A stretch of DNA of 64,000 nucleotides. Origin: Coptis chinensis (taxonomy: Eukaryota > Streptophyta > Magnoliopsida > Ranunculales > Ranunculaceae). The position numbers and the translations under genes are program-made. This document shows positions 1-11,352 of the stretch, one piece after another; the first letter of the stretch is position 1; each line of letters starts with the position of its first letter. Under the pieces are notes generated by a model. The model did not search any database. It had not been told where the DNA came from and saw only the letters and a list, made by a program, of their open reading frames with translations. Location of the stretch: assembly GCA_015680905.1 (NCBI GenBank), contig CM027381.1, positions 67,321,501 to 67,385,500 on the forward strand, written 5' to 3'.

Positions 1-900
1 AGTAAGGATTTACGTTCCACTCTTAAACCCTCAAGACTTAAATAGAATTCAATTATTCAAACACAAGGAACGGTGAGAGTGATGTGTTTGGTGTTTAAAC
101 TAAAACTAATTATAAATTTAAGACAACTAAATCTAAAGATTCTAACTTTATGAAATTTAACAAACAATAATTAAAATCTAACATCAATAACTCTGAAATG
201 ACTAACAACCAAGAAATGAAATTAGATCTAAGCAATAGATAAATGACAAAATCGAATTTGATCAATAATAAACTACTTGATTTATCTAATGAAGCAATAA
301 TAATATTTTAATACTTTAAATTAAAACAAGGGAAATGAAAACTAATAAAATGGAGATTCAAAACTAGATCTAGATCTAAAAACTAATCTAGATCTATCTT
401 TTTTCTAACCCAAAAACTCCATTAACATTAGCTTCCTAACCTAACTGCCATTAACAAAGAGTCAAGCTTTTGTTTTATATTTCTAGATCCAAAATCGTGC
501 ATGGGCTTGGAGCCATGTTTTGGGCGGAAAAATCAGCCCAAAACCCAATTCTTCGATCCAAAAGGCCTCTTCAGCTGCAGTTGGCTTCCAACAGACTTTT
601 CGTCCACTTCTGCTCCTCTGATTGGGTCAAGGCTTGGACCATTGCAAAGCTCTTTCGAGCGGTCGTTTTGACATAAGGTAGGCCTCAATCCGAGGTCCGA
701 GTCCAAAGATATGGCATTCGGAAGTTCTGCGACTTTTGCTCCTTTATCTAGCTAAAGTGGCACATTTACGCACATAATGGACCTTTGAAGCCCTGAAATG
801 CATAAAAACACGTAATCAGTATTAACTCTTACTTATTATTCACATAATTGGTCTAACAGTATGATTATTAAGGGGTTAAAACTACAGTTTTGGGCTCTTA
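1..900 (-). mobile_element. Partial LTR of an element-B-like Athila/Tat retrotransposon (runs off the window)
   Basis: Read on the minus strand, this begins at 900 with TGATAAGAGC followed by a stretch very like the LTR starts at 7589 and 21769. The similarity covers the ACTGTAGTTTTAACCCC segment and the middle segment with GGCCCAAAACATGG-type sequence. Copia-1 coding sequence stops exactly at 901, so this is an insertion into Copia-1. The far end and its target duplication lie outside the window. The inner part (about 1-420) is AT-rich and differs from the element B LTR, so it is a relative and not the same copy. The short open frame at 470-676 lies in this LTR and is not a gene. Confidence 0.7.
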
Positions 901-1298
901 TCACCAGGCCTCCACACACATGTGTCCATGGTTTCGAAAGAGTAATCCTTTACCAAGACACCTTTTCAAATAGCGTAAGACACGTAGAGTTGCATCAAAG
1001 TGTGTGGTACAGGGAGCATGCATAAATTGGTTGATAACACTCACTGCATAAGCAATGTTTGGTCTAGTAAGGGACAAATAGATCAACTTCCCCACTAATC
1101 GCTGGAACTGACCAATATCGACTAGAGGCTCACCTTCAGAATCACCCAACTTATGATTTGACTAAATAGGGATGTCACTAGGTAGAGAACCAAGTTTACC
1201 AGCTGAATGAAAAAGATCTAACACGTTCTTACGCTGAGAGATAAATATACTAGCTTTCGACCTTGCCACCTTAATCCCCAAAAAATACCGTAGATGAC
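901..1298 (-). pseudogene. Copia-1, reverse transcriptase/RNase H segment (third piece)
   Basis: The minus strand encodes the late reverse-transcriptase part of a Ty1/copia polyprotein. It has the block around YFLGIKVARS and the RLVGKLIYLSLTRP and LRYLKR motifs that precede RNase H. The frame runs back across the small inserted element at 1299-3103 to the piece at 3104-4379. It stops at 901 where another LTR element starts, so RNase H is missing from the window. It is a decayed fragment of an old element and cannot be functional. Confidence 0.85.
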
Positions 1299-3103
1299 TG
1301 TTAAATTCCATGTTAGTGGTGATGCTAGGAGAGTTGTGATATTGATATATTGAGAGAAACCAAGAAGAAGAACAATAGATTGAGAGATTGGAGATTGATT
1401 AAGGTTAGAGTGTTCTAAGTGTTATTGTTATCTACCCAGAGTTACATATTTATACTAACCTACTTTGGCGTGGGTGTGAAGTAACCCAAAACATAAGAAT
1501 AGAAACTACTAGATATGGATGTCCACACTTATAGAAACGTGGGACTTTACATATAGGACATATTCTAATACTCCCCCTCAAGCTGTAATGCCGCAAACTA
1601 TGCAAATTACAGCTTGAATGGCAGAAAGAAAAGATAAGAATACAACTCCCCCTTTCGTATAGAACTGCCTTTAGTTGAAGAACTCAAACAATTGTTGAGA
1701 CGAGACGTTCTGGAAAGTGAAATTGTCGGTGTAGACAATGGCCTAACCTAAAGACTGAAGTTGTACCATTGGCACAAACTGGAAACAGAACACCTGTGAG
1801 ATGACTGCAACTTGAGAGATGAATCTGAATAGTGCAGTGATGATGTGGCTACAACCTGAGAGATGAATATGAATAGTGTAGTGATGATATGACTGCAACC
1901 TGAGAGATTAATATTGAATAGTGTAGTGATAATAGGATTGCAACCTGAGAGATGAATCTGAATAGGGCAGTGATGATATGACTGCAACCTGAGAGATGAA
2001 TATGAAGCTCATGCTTTTCAGCCAAAGAGCTCAACAAGAGATAATAAAAGTCAATGAAACACCTGAGTATCGAGCACCACTGCGGCATAAAAGGAATCAA
2101 AACCTGAAAAGCTGAACCATCAATGACAGCAACATATAATAAGCTCCTCAATAAGAAGGCTAAAACATAAAGTCGGTGAAACACCATAGAACTCATAACC
2201 ATGACATGAAAGGGAGTCAAACACTTATAAAGGAAAGAACTTATCAACCAACTAATAATCAGAAATTCCACCAAATCATATTAGCTGAGACGAGGAGAAA
2301 TTGGCGTGAACAATGAGATGAACAGTATCAGTGAATAGTGTTGGTGAACAGTACGATTAATAGTACCATGAACAGGAATAATGAATAGTAACAATGAACA
2401 GTATCGTGAACAAAAACGATGAATATTACCGTGAACAATACCAGAAATAGAAGAAAGATAATTCTTCGTGATATACTCGAGAGCGCGTGCGCGCCTTCCA
2501 CTAGAAACTATGAGATACAGAGATATAGAGATGAGCGTGTGCGCCCCTTGATCAATACGGAGACAGAGATTACAGAACCTTGAATACTGACTTCAAACCA
2601 TGGAGAATGATGAGACAGAGAGAATGCGGAACCTTGAATACTGACTTCGAACCATGGAAAATAATGAGATGAGAGATTGCGAAACCTTGAAAACTTCTTC
2701 TTGTGAGTTAGATTGAAACTTGAATTGAATACTAAAAATTGAAAGAAAAAAAATGATTTTGATTTTGATTGTTAGTGAGGGATTCCTCTCCTAGCATACC
2801 ACTAAACTTTGATTTGAACCTGACGCTCTGATACCATGTTAAATTTCATGTTAGTGGTGATGCTAGGAGAGTTGTGGCATTGATATATTGAGAGAAACCA
2901 AAAAGAAGAACAATATATTGAGAGATTGGAGATTGATTAGGGTTAGAGTGTTCTGAGTGTTATTGTTTTCTACCCAGAGTTACATATTTATACTAACATA
3001 CCTTGGGTGTGAAGTAACCCAAAACATGAGAATAGAAACTACTAGATATGGATGTCCACACTTATAGAAACATGGGACTTTATATATAGGACATATTCTA
3101 ATA
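1299..3103 (-). mobile_element. Small non-autonomous copia-type LTR element
   Basis: Two near-identical direct repeats, 1299-1570 and 2837-3103, differ by about a dozen substitutions and one small indel. They flank 1.27 kb with no convincing coding sequence. On the minus strand the 5' LTR is followed at 2836-2821 by TGGTATCAGAGCGTCA, the usual copia initiator-methionine tRNA primer site. The 3' LTR is preceded by the polypurine tract GAGGGGGAG (RC of 1571-1579). The flanks ATGAC (1294-1298) and AGGAC (3104-3108) fit a 5-bp target duplication with one later mutation, and the interrupted Copia-1 frame closes if one copy is removed. Size and lack of genes resemble TRIM or SMART elements, though the LTRs are somewhat long for these. 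Confidence 0.85.
1797..2012. repeat. Five tandem copies of a ~44-bp unit inside the small LTR element
   Basis: Five imperfect copies each contain GCAACCTGAGAGAT followed by a GAATAGTG-type segment. They account for the open minus-strand frames here, which are artefacts of the repeat. A second low-complexity stretch of GAACAGTA/GTGAATA words lies at about 2325-2450. Confidence 0.8.
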
Positions 3104-4379
3104 AGGACTGAGGTCTTTAACCTCAAACTGCTGACTCAATAACTTTTTTAACTTGTGTATCTCAGTAGGGTAGTTGCCATTAATAACTATATCATCAATA
3201 TAAACAATGAGTGCAGTAATGTTCATCCCAATTCATTTAACAAAGAGGCCGGGTGTGATCAGCTTGACGCTGGCAATACCCAACTCCAAGCATGACATTG
3301 CTAAAACGCTCAAACCAGGCATATGGATACTACTTTAGACCGTACAGTGACTTCTTTAATAGGCAAACTTTTTCTACAACATTAGAAAAAGTGATACCAG
3401 GTGGAAGGTCCATGTACACTTCTACCTGCAACTTGACATGTAGGAAAACATTCTTGACATCCATTTGATGAAGTGGCCAATAGTAGCTTGCTGCAAGAGA
3501 GAGCAAAACACGGATGGAGCTCATCTTTGCCATTGGTGCAAATGTCTCCAAGTAGTCTATGCCATAAGTCTAGGCATAACATTTACTTAGCGACTAAGTG
3601 AGCCTTATACTTGTCCATTGTACCATCTGGTTTATATTTGATTGTGAACACCTATTTGCACCCTACAAATTTTTTTTTCCTTGTGGTAATGACACATACA
3701 AATTCCCAAGTACCATTCTTTTTCAATGCACGCATCTCTTCGTCCATCGCTGCTTTCCATTGAGGAATGGATAGAGCTTCTTTTACATTTTTAGGAATGA
3801 AAATAGACGAGAGTTTAGCTACAAATGAATGATAAGACACAGACAAAGCACGATATGAGACAAAACGATCAATAGGATGTTTAGTACGTTCTCCTTTGCG
3901 TTGAGCAATAAGAACATCCAAATCATAAGTGGTAGGGAGAGAGGAATTACATGTGGAATGACTTGGTTCCTTAGAGATGTGGTAAGGTGGCTCCGTGGTG
4001 ACCTTTTTGGGGTGCCTACAGTATACTTGCATTTCTTTTGCTGCAGGTGGTACCGCATCTAAAAATATTGGTGTGCATACCACATTATCAAGGACAATGG
4101 AAGACTCCAAAAGGATTGGTAAGGATAGGGGAGATGATGGTAGTGAGTAGTGAGGAGCTCATCATTAGCGAGTGTATTGAACCACTCCCCCTGAGCAAGA
4201 TTACGGTCAGGGTCCACAAAGAATGACCAATCTTCAAAAAAGGAGACATCCATAGTGACAAATCGAAGATGAGTACCTGGATGGTAACACTTATATCCCT
4301 TTTGAGTCCTAAAGTATCCAAGGAACACACACTTTAATGTTTTTGGATCTAGTTTATTTCTGTTTGAATAAAAGACGTG
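3104..4379 (-). pseudogene. Copia-1, integrase C-terminus to reverse transcriptase (second piece)
   Basis: Reading from 4379 downwards on the minus strand, the order is the end of the integrase region (FLGYFRTQKGYKCY and the VTMDVSFFE block), a variable linker, the start of reverse transcriptase (IPQWKAAMDEEMRALKKNGTWE), then METFAPMAKM, HQMDVKNVFLH and LKKSLYGLK. A YIDD-type catalytic motif lies near 3190. Several frameshifts and stops break the frame, for example just after LKKSLYGLK. The piece joins 27594-28975 across element A and 901-1298 across the small LTR element. Confidence 0.85.
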
Positions 4380-5696
4380 TGATAAGCACCGAAAAATGTA
4401 GTTTAAGCCCTTTAATAGTAGTCTATTTAGGCCAATTATGTTTATAATAAATAAGAGTTAGTATTGTTTACGTGTTTTTATGTATTTCATGGTCTTAAAG
4501 CTGTTTATGCACTTAAATATGTCATTTTGCATGGAAAACGAGTCAAGATGATTGTCGAGGAAGTTCTACGTTTAAAGCCCAAGAATCATGAAAAAAAGCT
4601 TTTTTCAAGCCCAGTCAAAGCTGGGAATTCAAAGTCAATTCGGGTAGAAAAAGAACGGAAAAGTTAACAGAACTTCAAATGGGCGTATCTTTGGACTTGG
4701 GCCTCAGAATTGTGCCTACTTTATATAAAAACGACCGGCTCGGAATAAGATTTCCAATGGACCTAGCCTTGACCCAATCAAAGTTGTAAAAGTGGACAAA
4801 AAGGGTATTGAAGTAATTTTCAGTAGTTGTGGCCTCTTTAGACTTAACCTAATGGACTTTGGGCTCACATTAGAGGCCCAAAGTCCTCCTTTTTAGCCTA
4901 TGCATGAAAATGTAACCCTAACCCTCTCCTATATAAAGAGAGTTAAGGCTAAACTTAATACTCCTTTTCCAGTGCCTCTTTCTTTAGTGTAGAGTGTTTA
5001 GTTTAGTTTAATATTATAATTAGGTTATAATAATTTAGTTTAATTGTAGCCTCCATTATTCCCCATCAATAAAAGCTTTAGTTTACTTTCAATTATTGTT
5101 CTTTAAATTATGTCTTCTATTCAATCTTTAGTTAATATGATTCCTATGATACAAGGCTAAACCTCTATTAGAAGAGGTTTATGAAGCCATGTAAGGATGA
5201 TTGGTAATTAGTTTTGTCATTGTTTTGCAAAAGAGTTTTAAGTTTGATTCATATGATTGTTTAGAGATAAAGATCATAAGAGTTGAGCTAGAGTTTAGAG
5301 CCACCATCAAAGAGATTTGTGGTGGAGCAAAACTCTCATGCTAGTGAAGCCTTGATCCAAGAGGGTTTAGTATTCACTAGGGATCAACAAGCAATTCAAT
5401 AACCAACCTAATGGTTGATCGAATTGCATGGTAGATTGAATCTTCTCTATACCATTTCTCATCATTTAATCTACTGTTTCGTATCTATTATTTACTGTTT
5501 TTATAGCATATTATTACTCTCTCATTAGTGCAATAGTTAGCTAGTCTAGATTCGTTACAAGTACATGCAAGCAATAATGGAGAACACGATTACTCCCCTT
5601 TATCACATGATATTTGAGAGTATTATTATATATTGATATGCATGATTTAGTACTATTTTAAACACTATTTTTACACTATTAAATCTATAGTTATCA
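4380..5696 (+). repeat. Element A 5' LTR
   Basis: It starts TGATAAGCAC and ends ATAGTTATCA, matching 26338-27589 along its length. It has about 60 bp around 5345-5435 that the 3' LTR lacks. A TATA-like CTATATAAAGAG at 4929-4940 lies where an LTR promoter would be expected. Confidence 0.88.
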
Positions 5697-5698
5697 AA

Positions 5699-5712
5699 TG
5701 GTGTTGCTTGCC
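5699..5712 (+). promoter_or_regulatory. Decayed primer-binding site of element A
   Basis: TGGTGTTGCTTGCC lies two bases after the LTR, where element B has TGGCGCCGCTGCC. The differences are mostly C to T, the pattern left by deamination of methylated cytosine. The ancestor was probably an aspartate-tRNA primer site. Confidence 0.6.
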
Positions 5713-6492
5713 ATCTTGTTTTGTTACGTATTGCGTGTTTAGATTAGCAAAATTGTTTCCACTATTCACAAAAACTAACATTGAAAACACTGTTCGTGAT
5801 TTCTTCGATTTTTTCTGCTACTATTTGAGAACAAGCATACCAGTTGTTCAACCAACTCTTTGCCCTCCCGTGACCTGACCCTAACAGTTTCAACCCTAGT
5901 TATTAACTTATGAGCGTGCGCGCCTCAGATTTGCCTTCATTGAGCGCGACCCACCTTCTACATCTTAAGAGCGACCCGCGCCCAATTTACCCTATTCTTA
6001 AGCGCGCTCGCGCTCCTTCAAATTTCTGAGAAAAAAAAAGTACAAATCACAACCCACGCCCAATTTAGCCTATTTTTTAGCGCGTGTGTGCCCTAACTTA
6101 ATTAGATTAAATTACTTTTTTTATATTAATTGCAATATTACGTCCTAGGTACAATACAGTATTCGTATGCCCAACCACTCCAGTAATTGCATAATTTTTT
6201 TTTCATACTAAACGGTGTCTAGAAAACTCAAAGAATTGGGGTTATCTACTTAAGGAACATGCACGCACGGACAACCTCTCTCAATTCTTAAGTGGTCTGG
6301 CCGTTGGTTTGAATTTTTTTTAGTAGACGTGCTTCAAGACTGTTGAAGGTGTTATTTATACGCGTAGCAAAGATGCTCCAGGTAACACCTCTATACATCC
6401 TCGAATCTACTGTCAGATGATTCTATTTCTAGTAATAATTAGGCTAATTTTTGGATGCTCATTAGGAATTGCCTATTAGACTTAAAACTTGC
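5713..6492 (+). other. Untranslated leader of element A
   Basis: No gene is seen. It holds several copies of the GC-rich GAGCGCGACC-type motif (5912-5926, 5942-5955, 5969-5983, 6001-6016 and a weaker one near 6079), otherwise AT-rich sequence. Confidence 0.6.
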
Positions 6493-7588
6493 ATGAGATT
6501 AAGATCTGGAATGCATAAACCTACCACATTAGTTTATCATAGACGCAAAAATAATCACCTATCTAGAAATTTATAGTTACAGTTTTTTGTATATTAATTA
6601 ACATAGACTATATCTTTAAAACCAATATGGCATATCAATATGTAGACCAACAATCATGTGGTTATTATGTAGACCCTTCATTATGTTCATGCTGTGGTAG
6701 TCCTTTCTATTGGGCTTCTCAGTGCCCATCATACCAAGAGTTTTAGGCCTACTATAGAATATAATTATAATTATGAGCCTCAATTTTCAAACTTTCATAG
6801 TAACCCATACAATCAAGAGTTTTCTAGTCATCCAAACTATTCATGGAGTTCCACCAAAAATGACTATCAAACACCATACCAACCAGAACCACACAACCAA
6901 GCTTCCCCTCCACTAACAACATTTGACAAAATAGTGACCCAAAACAAAATAATACTTCAGAACTTAGAATATACAAGATTGATGCTAACCTCACCTATAC
7001 CAGACCTTTCCACCATGCTAGAAACCAACCACCCATCTAGTTCGCCACCCTTCCCAGACCAAATTTCCCAACTAGTAGCCGACTCAACAAAAATATTTAG
7101 GGAACAAAAGACTGACTCAAAACAAACATTTAATGAACAAATAGCCGACTCAATTAGGGAACAAAATGTCATCACCCAAACTATACTTCAGAATCTAACC
7201 CAGATGATTTCCATGATCCCCTCACCTAACACAGAACTTTCAACATTGCCAGAGATCGACACATAAGTAGAACAACCTATAACCATAACCAAACCATTCA
7301 TCCTAGTTGAAACCTACCCTGAATATCATGAACCATTACCTTCCCTTGACCCTCCCATTAACCATTGTATTGACTATACACCCTACCTGGATACGGAAAT
7401 TCTTGAAGACAACTCTTTAGGACATGTTTTGGATGACCACTCAATAAATTCGAACGATGCCATTGAGGAATCTTATATTATTTTAGAAGACGAGAGTGAG
7501 GAAATAGAAATTAACAATTACAATTTAAGGCATGAACAAGTTAATGTGTAAGAATTAAAGGAAGTAACTTCTTTAGTGCAATGTAAAT
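6493..7588 (+). pseudogene. Element A gag remnant, 5' part
   Basis: At 6493 there is an ATG with MRLRSG, the same start as element B gag at 9653, but the frame stops about 27 codons later and the gag core domain is absent. From 6628 the frame MAYQYVDQQ leads into CSCCGSPFYWASQC, which resembles the CCHC knuckle of gag but has Y in place of His. A frameshift follows. The 6694-7266 frame then gives a Pro/Ser/Asn-rich linker, and the reading continues past a stop to 7588. There element B was inserted. The frame resumes at 23330, showing that A once had a continuous frame here. No protease or polymerase is present. Confidence 0.7.
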
Positions 7589-9125
7589 TAATAAGAGACC
7601 AAAACTGTAGTTTTAACCCCTTAACAGTATTACTTTTAGACCAATTATGTGATTAATAAGTAAGAGTTAGTACTGTTATCGTGTTCTTATGTATTTCAGA
7701 CATTGGAGTCGAATATGTGCAAAAATGCGCCCCTTTTGCGAAATAATGGAGCAAAGATTGGTTGCTAAGAAGTTTTATGATTAAAGGCCAAGATTCAAGG
7801 GAAAAAGCCTTTTTAAAGCCCGGTCAAAGCTGAAAAGTCAAAGTCAACGCGGGTAGAAATAGCGCACAAAAGTCAACAAAACTTTCGAAAGCCGTATCTT
7901 TGGACTATCATACCTCAGAATTGGGCTTATCTTATGTCAAAATGACCGGCTCGGAAAGAACGTTCTAATAGTTTAAGCCTTGACCCAATCAGAGAAGCAA
8001 AAGTGGACGAAAAGGCTGTTGAAGTCAAATCCAGCTCAAAATCCCTTTTTGGGCTCGATTTTCCGGCCCAAAACATGGCTCCTTAGCCCATGCACGAATT
8101 TGTGGATCTTGTCTCCTCCATATGAGAGACAAAGACTTAGCTCTTAAGCTATCTTAGTTTTTACTTAGGGAAGGAGGTTTTTAGTTGGTTTTTAGTTAGT
8201 GAATGATAAAAATACTTAGTTTTAATTCATTAAATTAGTTTTTATAGATTAATCTAGTTAGTTATCAATTTTATTAGTTGTTAGAACAAGTTTTGAATTT
8301 TAGAATAAAATACTTAGTTTATATTTCAATATTTAATTTCGAATTCAATCTTTCATTCATAGATTTAGTTGTTTTAAATTGATAATTAGTATTCATAATC
8401 TTAATTCTAAATTAGTTTTAAGTTCAGTTTTAATCCATTTTGAATCTTAGACTATTGTTAAATTAGATTAATAAAGTTAATTAGTTATTCAATAATGACT
8501 TGTTTTGATTGTTCTTATTTTAGAAATGATAATATAATGATTCAAGGCTAAAACCTCCATTAGAAGGGTTTGAGGAAGCCTTGATGAAACTTGATTGTTG
8601 TTAGCGTAGAATTGTTTGTAATAATCTATTCTACTCTAGAAAACAATTAGTTCACTATGAGAATGGGTTTGATTGTTTCACATGCTAGTTGTTAGTTGGT
8701 AGAAATTACCATGAACAATTAGGGATTAGAAAGACCCAATTGCTATGCAAAAGCATTACAATTCGGATTATGACAATTCCTTGCTAGTTAATTGAGTCGA
8801 ATCAAGGTGGAATCAAATTCCCTTAATTCCTCCTCATATTGTCAATTTAGTATTTCCGTAGTTTGAATTATCGTATCTTGATTAGTTGAATTACCATCGT
8901 AGTATAATTTCCATCGTTACTCTCATTGACTTTGATAGACTAATTATCGTAGTTAACGTAAATTCTAAAGAACTAGGAGTGGAACGAATTCTCTACTCTA
9001 AATATATTGCATTGATAACGAGAGTAGATAACTTTGATATATAGAATAGAAAATAGTTTTAGTTTGACTTACATTTGAGTTTCATCGCTTATTCGTAGGT
9101 AAAACTATCGTTTTACATTTTATCA
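7589..9125 (+). repeat. Element B 5' LTR
   Basis: A 1.54-kb direct repeat of 21769-23324. The first base pair of the canonical TG is mutated to TA. It lacks about 22 bp found in the 3' LTR near 22225. Confidence 0.9.
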
Positions 9126-9127
9126 AA

Positions 9128-9140
9128 TGGCGCCGCTGCC
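9128..9140 (+). promoter_or_regulatory. Primer-binding site of element B (tRNA-Asp type)
   Basis: TGGCGCCGCTGCC lies two bases after the LTR. It matches the complement of the plant aspartate tRNA 3' end at all but one position, from known tRNA sequence. This site is common in Athila/Tat elements. Confidence 0.8.
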
Positions 9141-9652
9141 ATCTTAGTTCTATTTAGATTTGTTTTCGTTCGTATTGTTAGTCTTCCCAAAGTCCCATTA
9201 AACCCACCCACCCTTGTTTGGTTCTAACAATGATTGTTTGGTTCAGAAACTAAAAAAAAATTCCAAGAAAAAGCGGAAGCGCCTCTCCCATCATCCAGGC
9301 AAAGTTTGAGCACCTAGCTGACACACGCTTGGAGCTCAAGTTACACAAGGAGCGCGACCTGCGCCCTATCTAGGCTACTTGTGAGCGCGACCTGCGCCCT
9401 CTTATGAACAACCCGATTTCACTGGTTAGTACAAACCTCCATTTCTTAAAGTTATTCAATGTTTCTAACTTGAAAAATACACTGAGCTAGTGTATACAAG
9501 ACGTTATTTATAAGCGAAGCAAGGAGGCATTCAGGTACTTCTTTCTTCCACTCCTCGCATCCCCTGTTAGAGGATTTATACTAGATTTATACTAGCATAT
9601 CAGGGTTGTTTTGACTATTGTTGTATTTCTTCAATATTGGACTTAGCCTTGC
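9141..9652 (+). other. Untranslated leader of element B
   Basis: No gene is seen. Two exact copies of GAGCGCGACCTGCGCCC sit at 9350-9366 and 9383-9399, separated by ATCTAGGCTACTTGT-like sequence. The same composite recurs further inside the element near 13881. Confidence 0.6.
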
Positions 9653-11218
9653 ATGAGATTAAGATCAGGTAGAGAAAAAATGATTAACGTAATCTATCTT
9701 GAACGTCAACACACAAACCTATCTAGTATACCACACACTACACCTGAAATAATGGCTGAAGAAAGAGAGTCTCCTCTCTCTGACTTTTACAAAGTCTTTA
9801 ACGATAGCCCAAAATCTTGCATTGTTATTGCAAACCCAGTGGGGGATTTCCAAATCCCCCCAAATATATTTAATTTGTTACCCGTTTTTCATGGGTTAGA
9901 CCATGAAAAACCTTATCAGCATATGCGTAAGATTGAACAAGTCTTTACCACATTCCATCAACCTACAGTTGATGCGGAACAAATTAAACTGGGGGTGTTT
10001 CCTTTCACCCTAACCGACAAGGCGGCGTCTTGGTTAACTGCTCAAGCGTCTAATTCTGTGGACTCATGGGCCAAACTTGTTCAACTATTTATGGAACATT
10101 TTTACCCACCCCTGAAGATAGATTAAATGTTTTTCAAGATTCATTTTTTTCAATAGAATCCTCATGAATCCTTTTCAGAGGCTTGGAATCATTTCACTGA
10201 CCTTCTTATAGAGTGTCCACATCATAACCTTGATATAATGAATGGGGGTAGCTTCCTCAATAAAGGAGCCTCAGAGGCTTATAAGTTTTTAGAAGATCAA
10301 ATAAAGCATAATAATAACTGGGGGGGTAGTGATGATATCCCCCGCTCCGCTAGTACTTCTTCAACAGTTAAGGCTGCCGGTATGTTTGAGACTAAACCCG
10401 ATCCTGAGCTTAAAACTTTAATCGAATCTCTCACTAGAAAGGTAGAAGCTATTTCTGTTCAACAAAAGCATGTCCCCGTTATGAATGTCAACTCTAATCC
10501 ATGTAATTTATGTTTGAGTCCTGAGCATCCCGACTCCTATTGTCCTCTCGCCTATGAACAGCAAACATCACAAACAGATAATGTTTGCTTCATTAATAGT
10601 TATCCTATTCCTAACGCCCCTTGGAGACAATATCCCAACTTCAGTTGGAGAAATAATCAACAAGTTACACCTCTAGGGTATAATAATCAAAAAGTTAGGC
10701 TAACAAACAATTACAACCAAGCTCCACCATGACAAGGACAAAGACAAGGACAAGGACAAGGGAATTATAATAATTATAACAATAATAATTATCATGCTAA
10801 TAGAGGTATCATTCCGGTTAATCATAACTATCACAACCCACCTATTAATAATCAACGTGACATAGTTCCTGTCACACAACCTGTAACAAACACTCCTCCA
10901 CAACCGGATTGTTTCAACGCCTTTATACAAACCCAACAATAGATTTTACAGTCCATCCAACTTTCCTTACAGCAGTTAGCCCAAAAGAAAGTACAGCCAA
11001 AAGGTGTGTTTCCAAGTCAAGTGATACCTAATCCTAAAACAACAAACACAGCCTTTGAGGTAAACGATAATACTAGTAATGAAAATGGAAACGTAGGTGA
11101 GCTAAATGCCATCACCACTCTCCGTTCTGGCAGAGTGGTTGATAACGCCGTAACTATGCATGTAGTTACCCCACCCTTAGTCCCTACACCTGATATTTTA
11201 CTAGATATCTTGTAATAA
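9653..11218 (+). pseudogene. Element B gag, broken by stops
   Basis: The start is the ATG at 9653 (MRLRSG). Residues 60-155 form the retrotransposon gag core, including LPVFHGLDHEKPYQHM, AASWL and a final EHFYPP. A TAA at about 10124, a second stop and a deletion break the frame. It resumes (from 10238) with FLNKGASEAYKFLEDQI, and a perfect CX2CX4HX4C zinc knuckle CNLCLSPEHPDSYC follows at about 10498-10540. The same frame continues through a Gln/Asn-rich tail with a TGA near 10730 and a TAG near 10940. These look like CGA to TGA and CAG to TAG changes. The intact ancestor would have packaged element RNA in cytoplasmic particles. Confidence 0.85.
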
Positions 11219-11352
11219 TAGTCAAGATCCTACCCCAATTTTAGAGGTACCCGGTTAAACCACAACCTAAGAAACAAAAAGCCAAGGTTAGATATCTTAT
11301 TGATCCATACGCTAAATATAGAGAGAAACCACCGTTTCCCCAGATATTAGCC

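Noticed and set aside
1748-2274. Open frames of 79 and 141 codons on the minus strand
   Set aside because: They are generated by the 44-bp tandem repeat in the small LTR element and have no domain.
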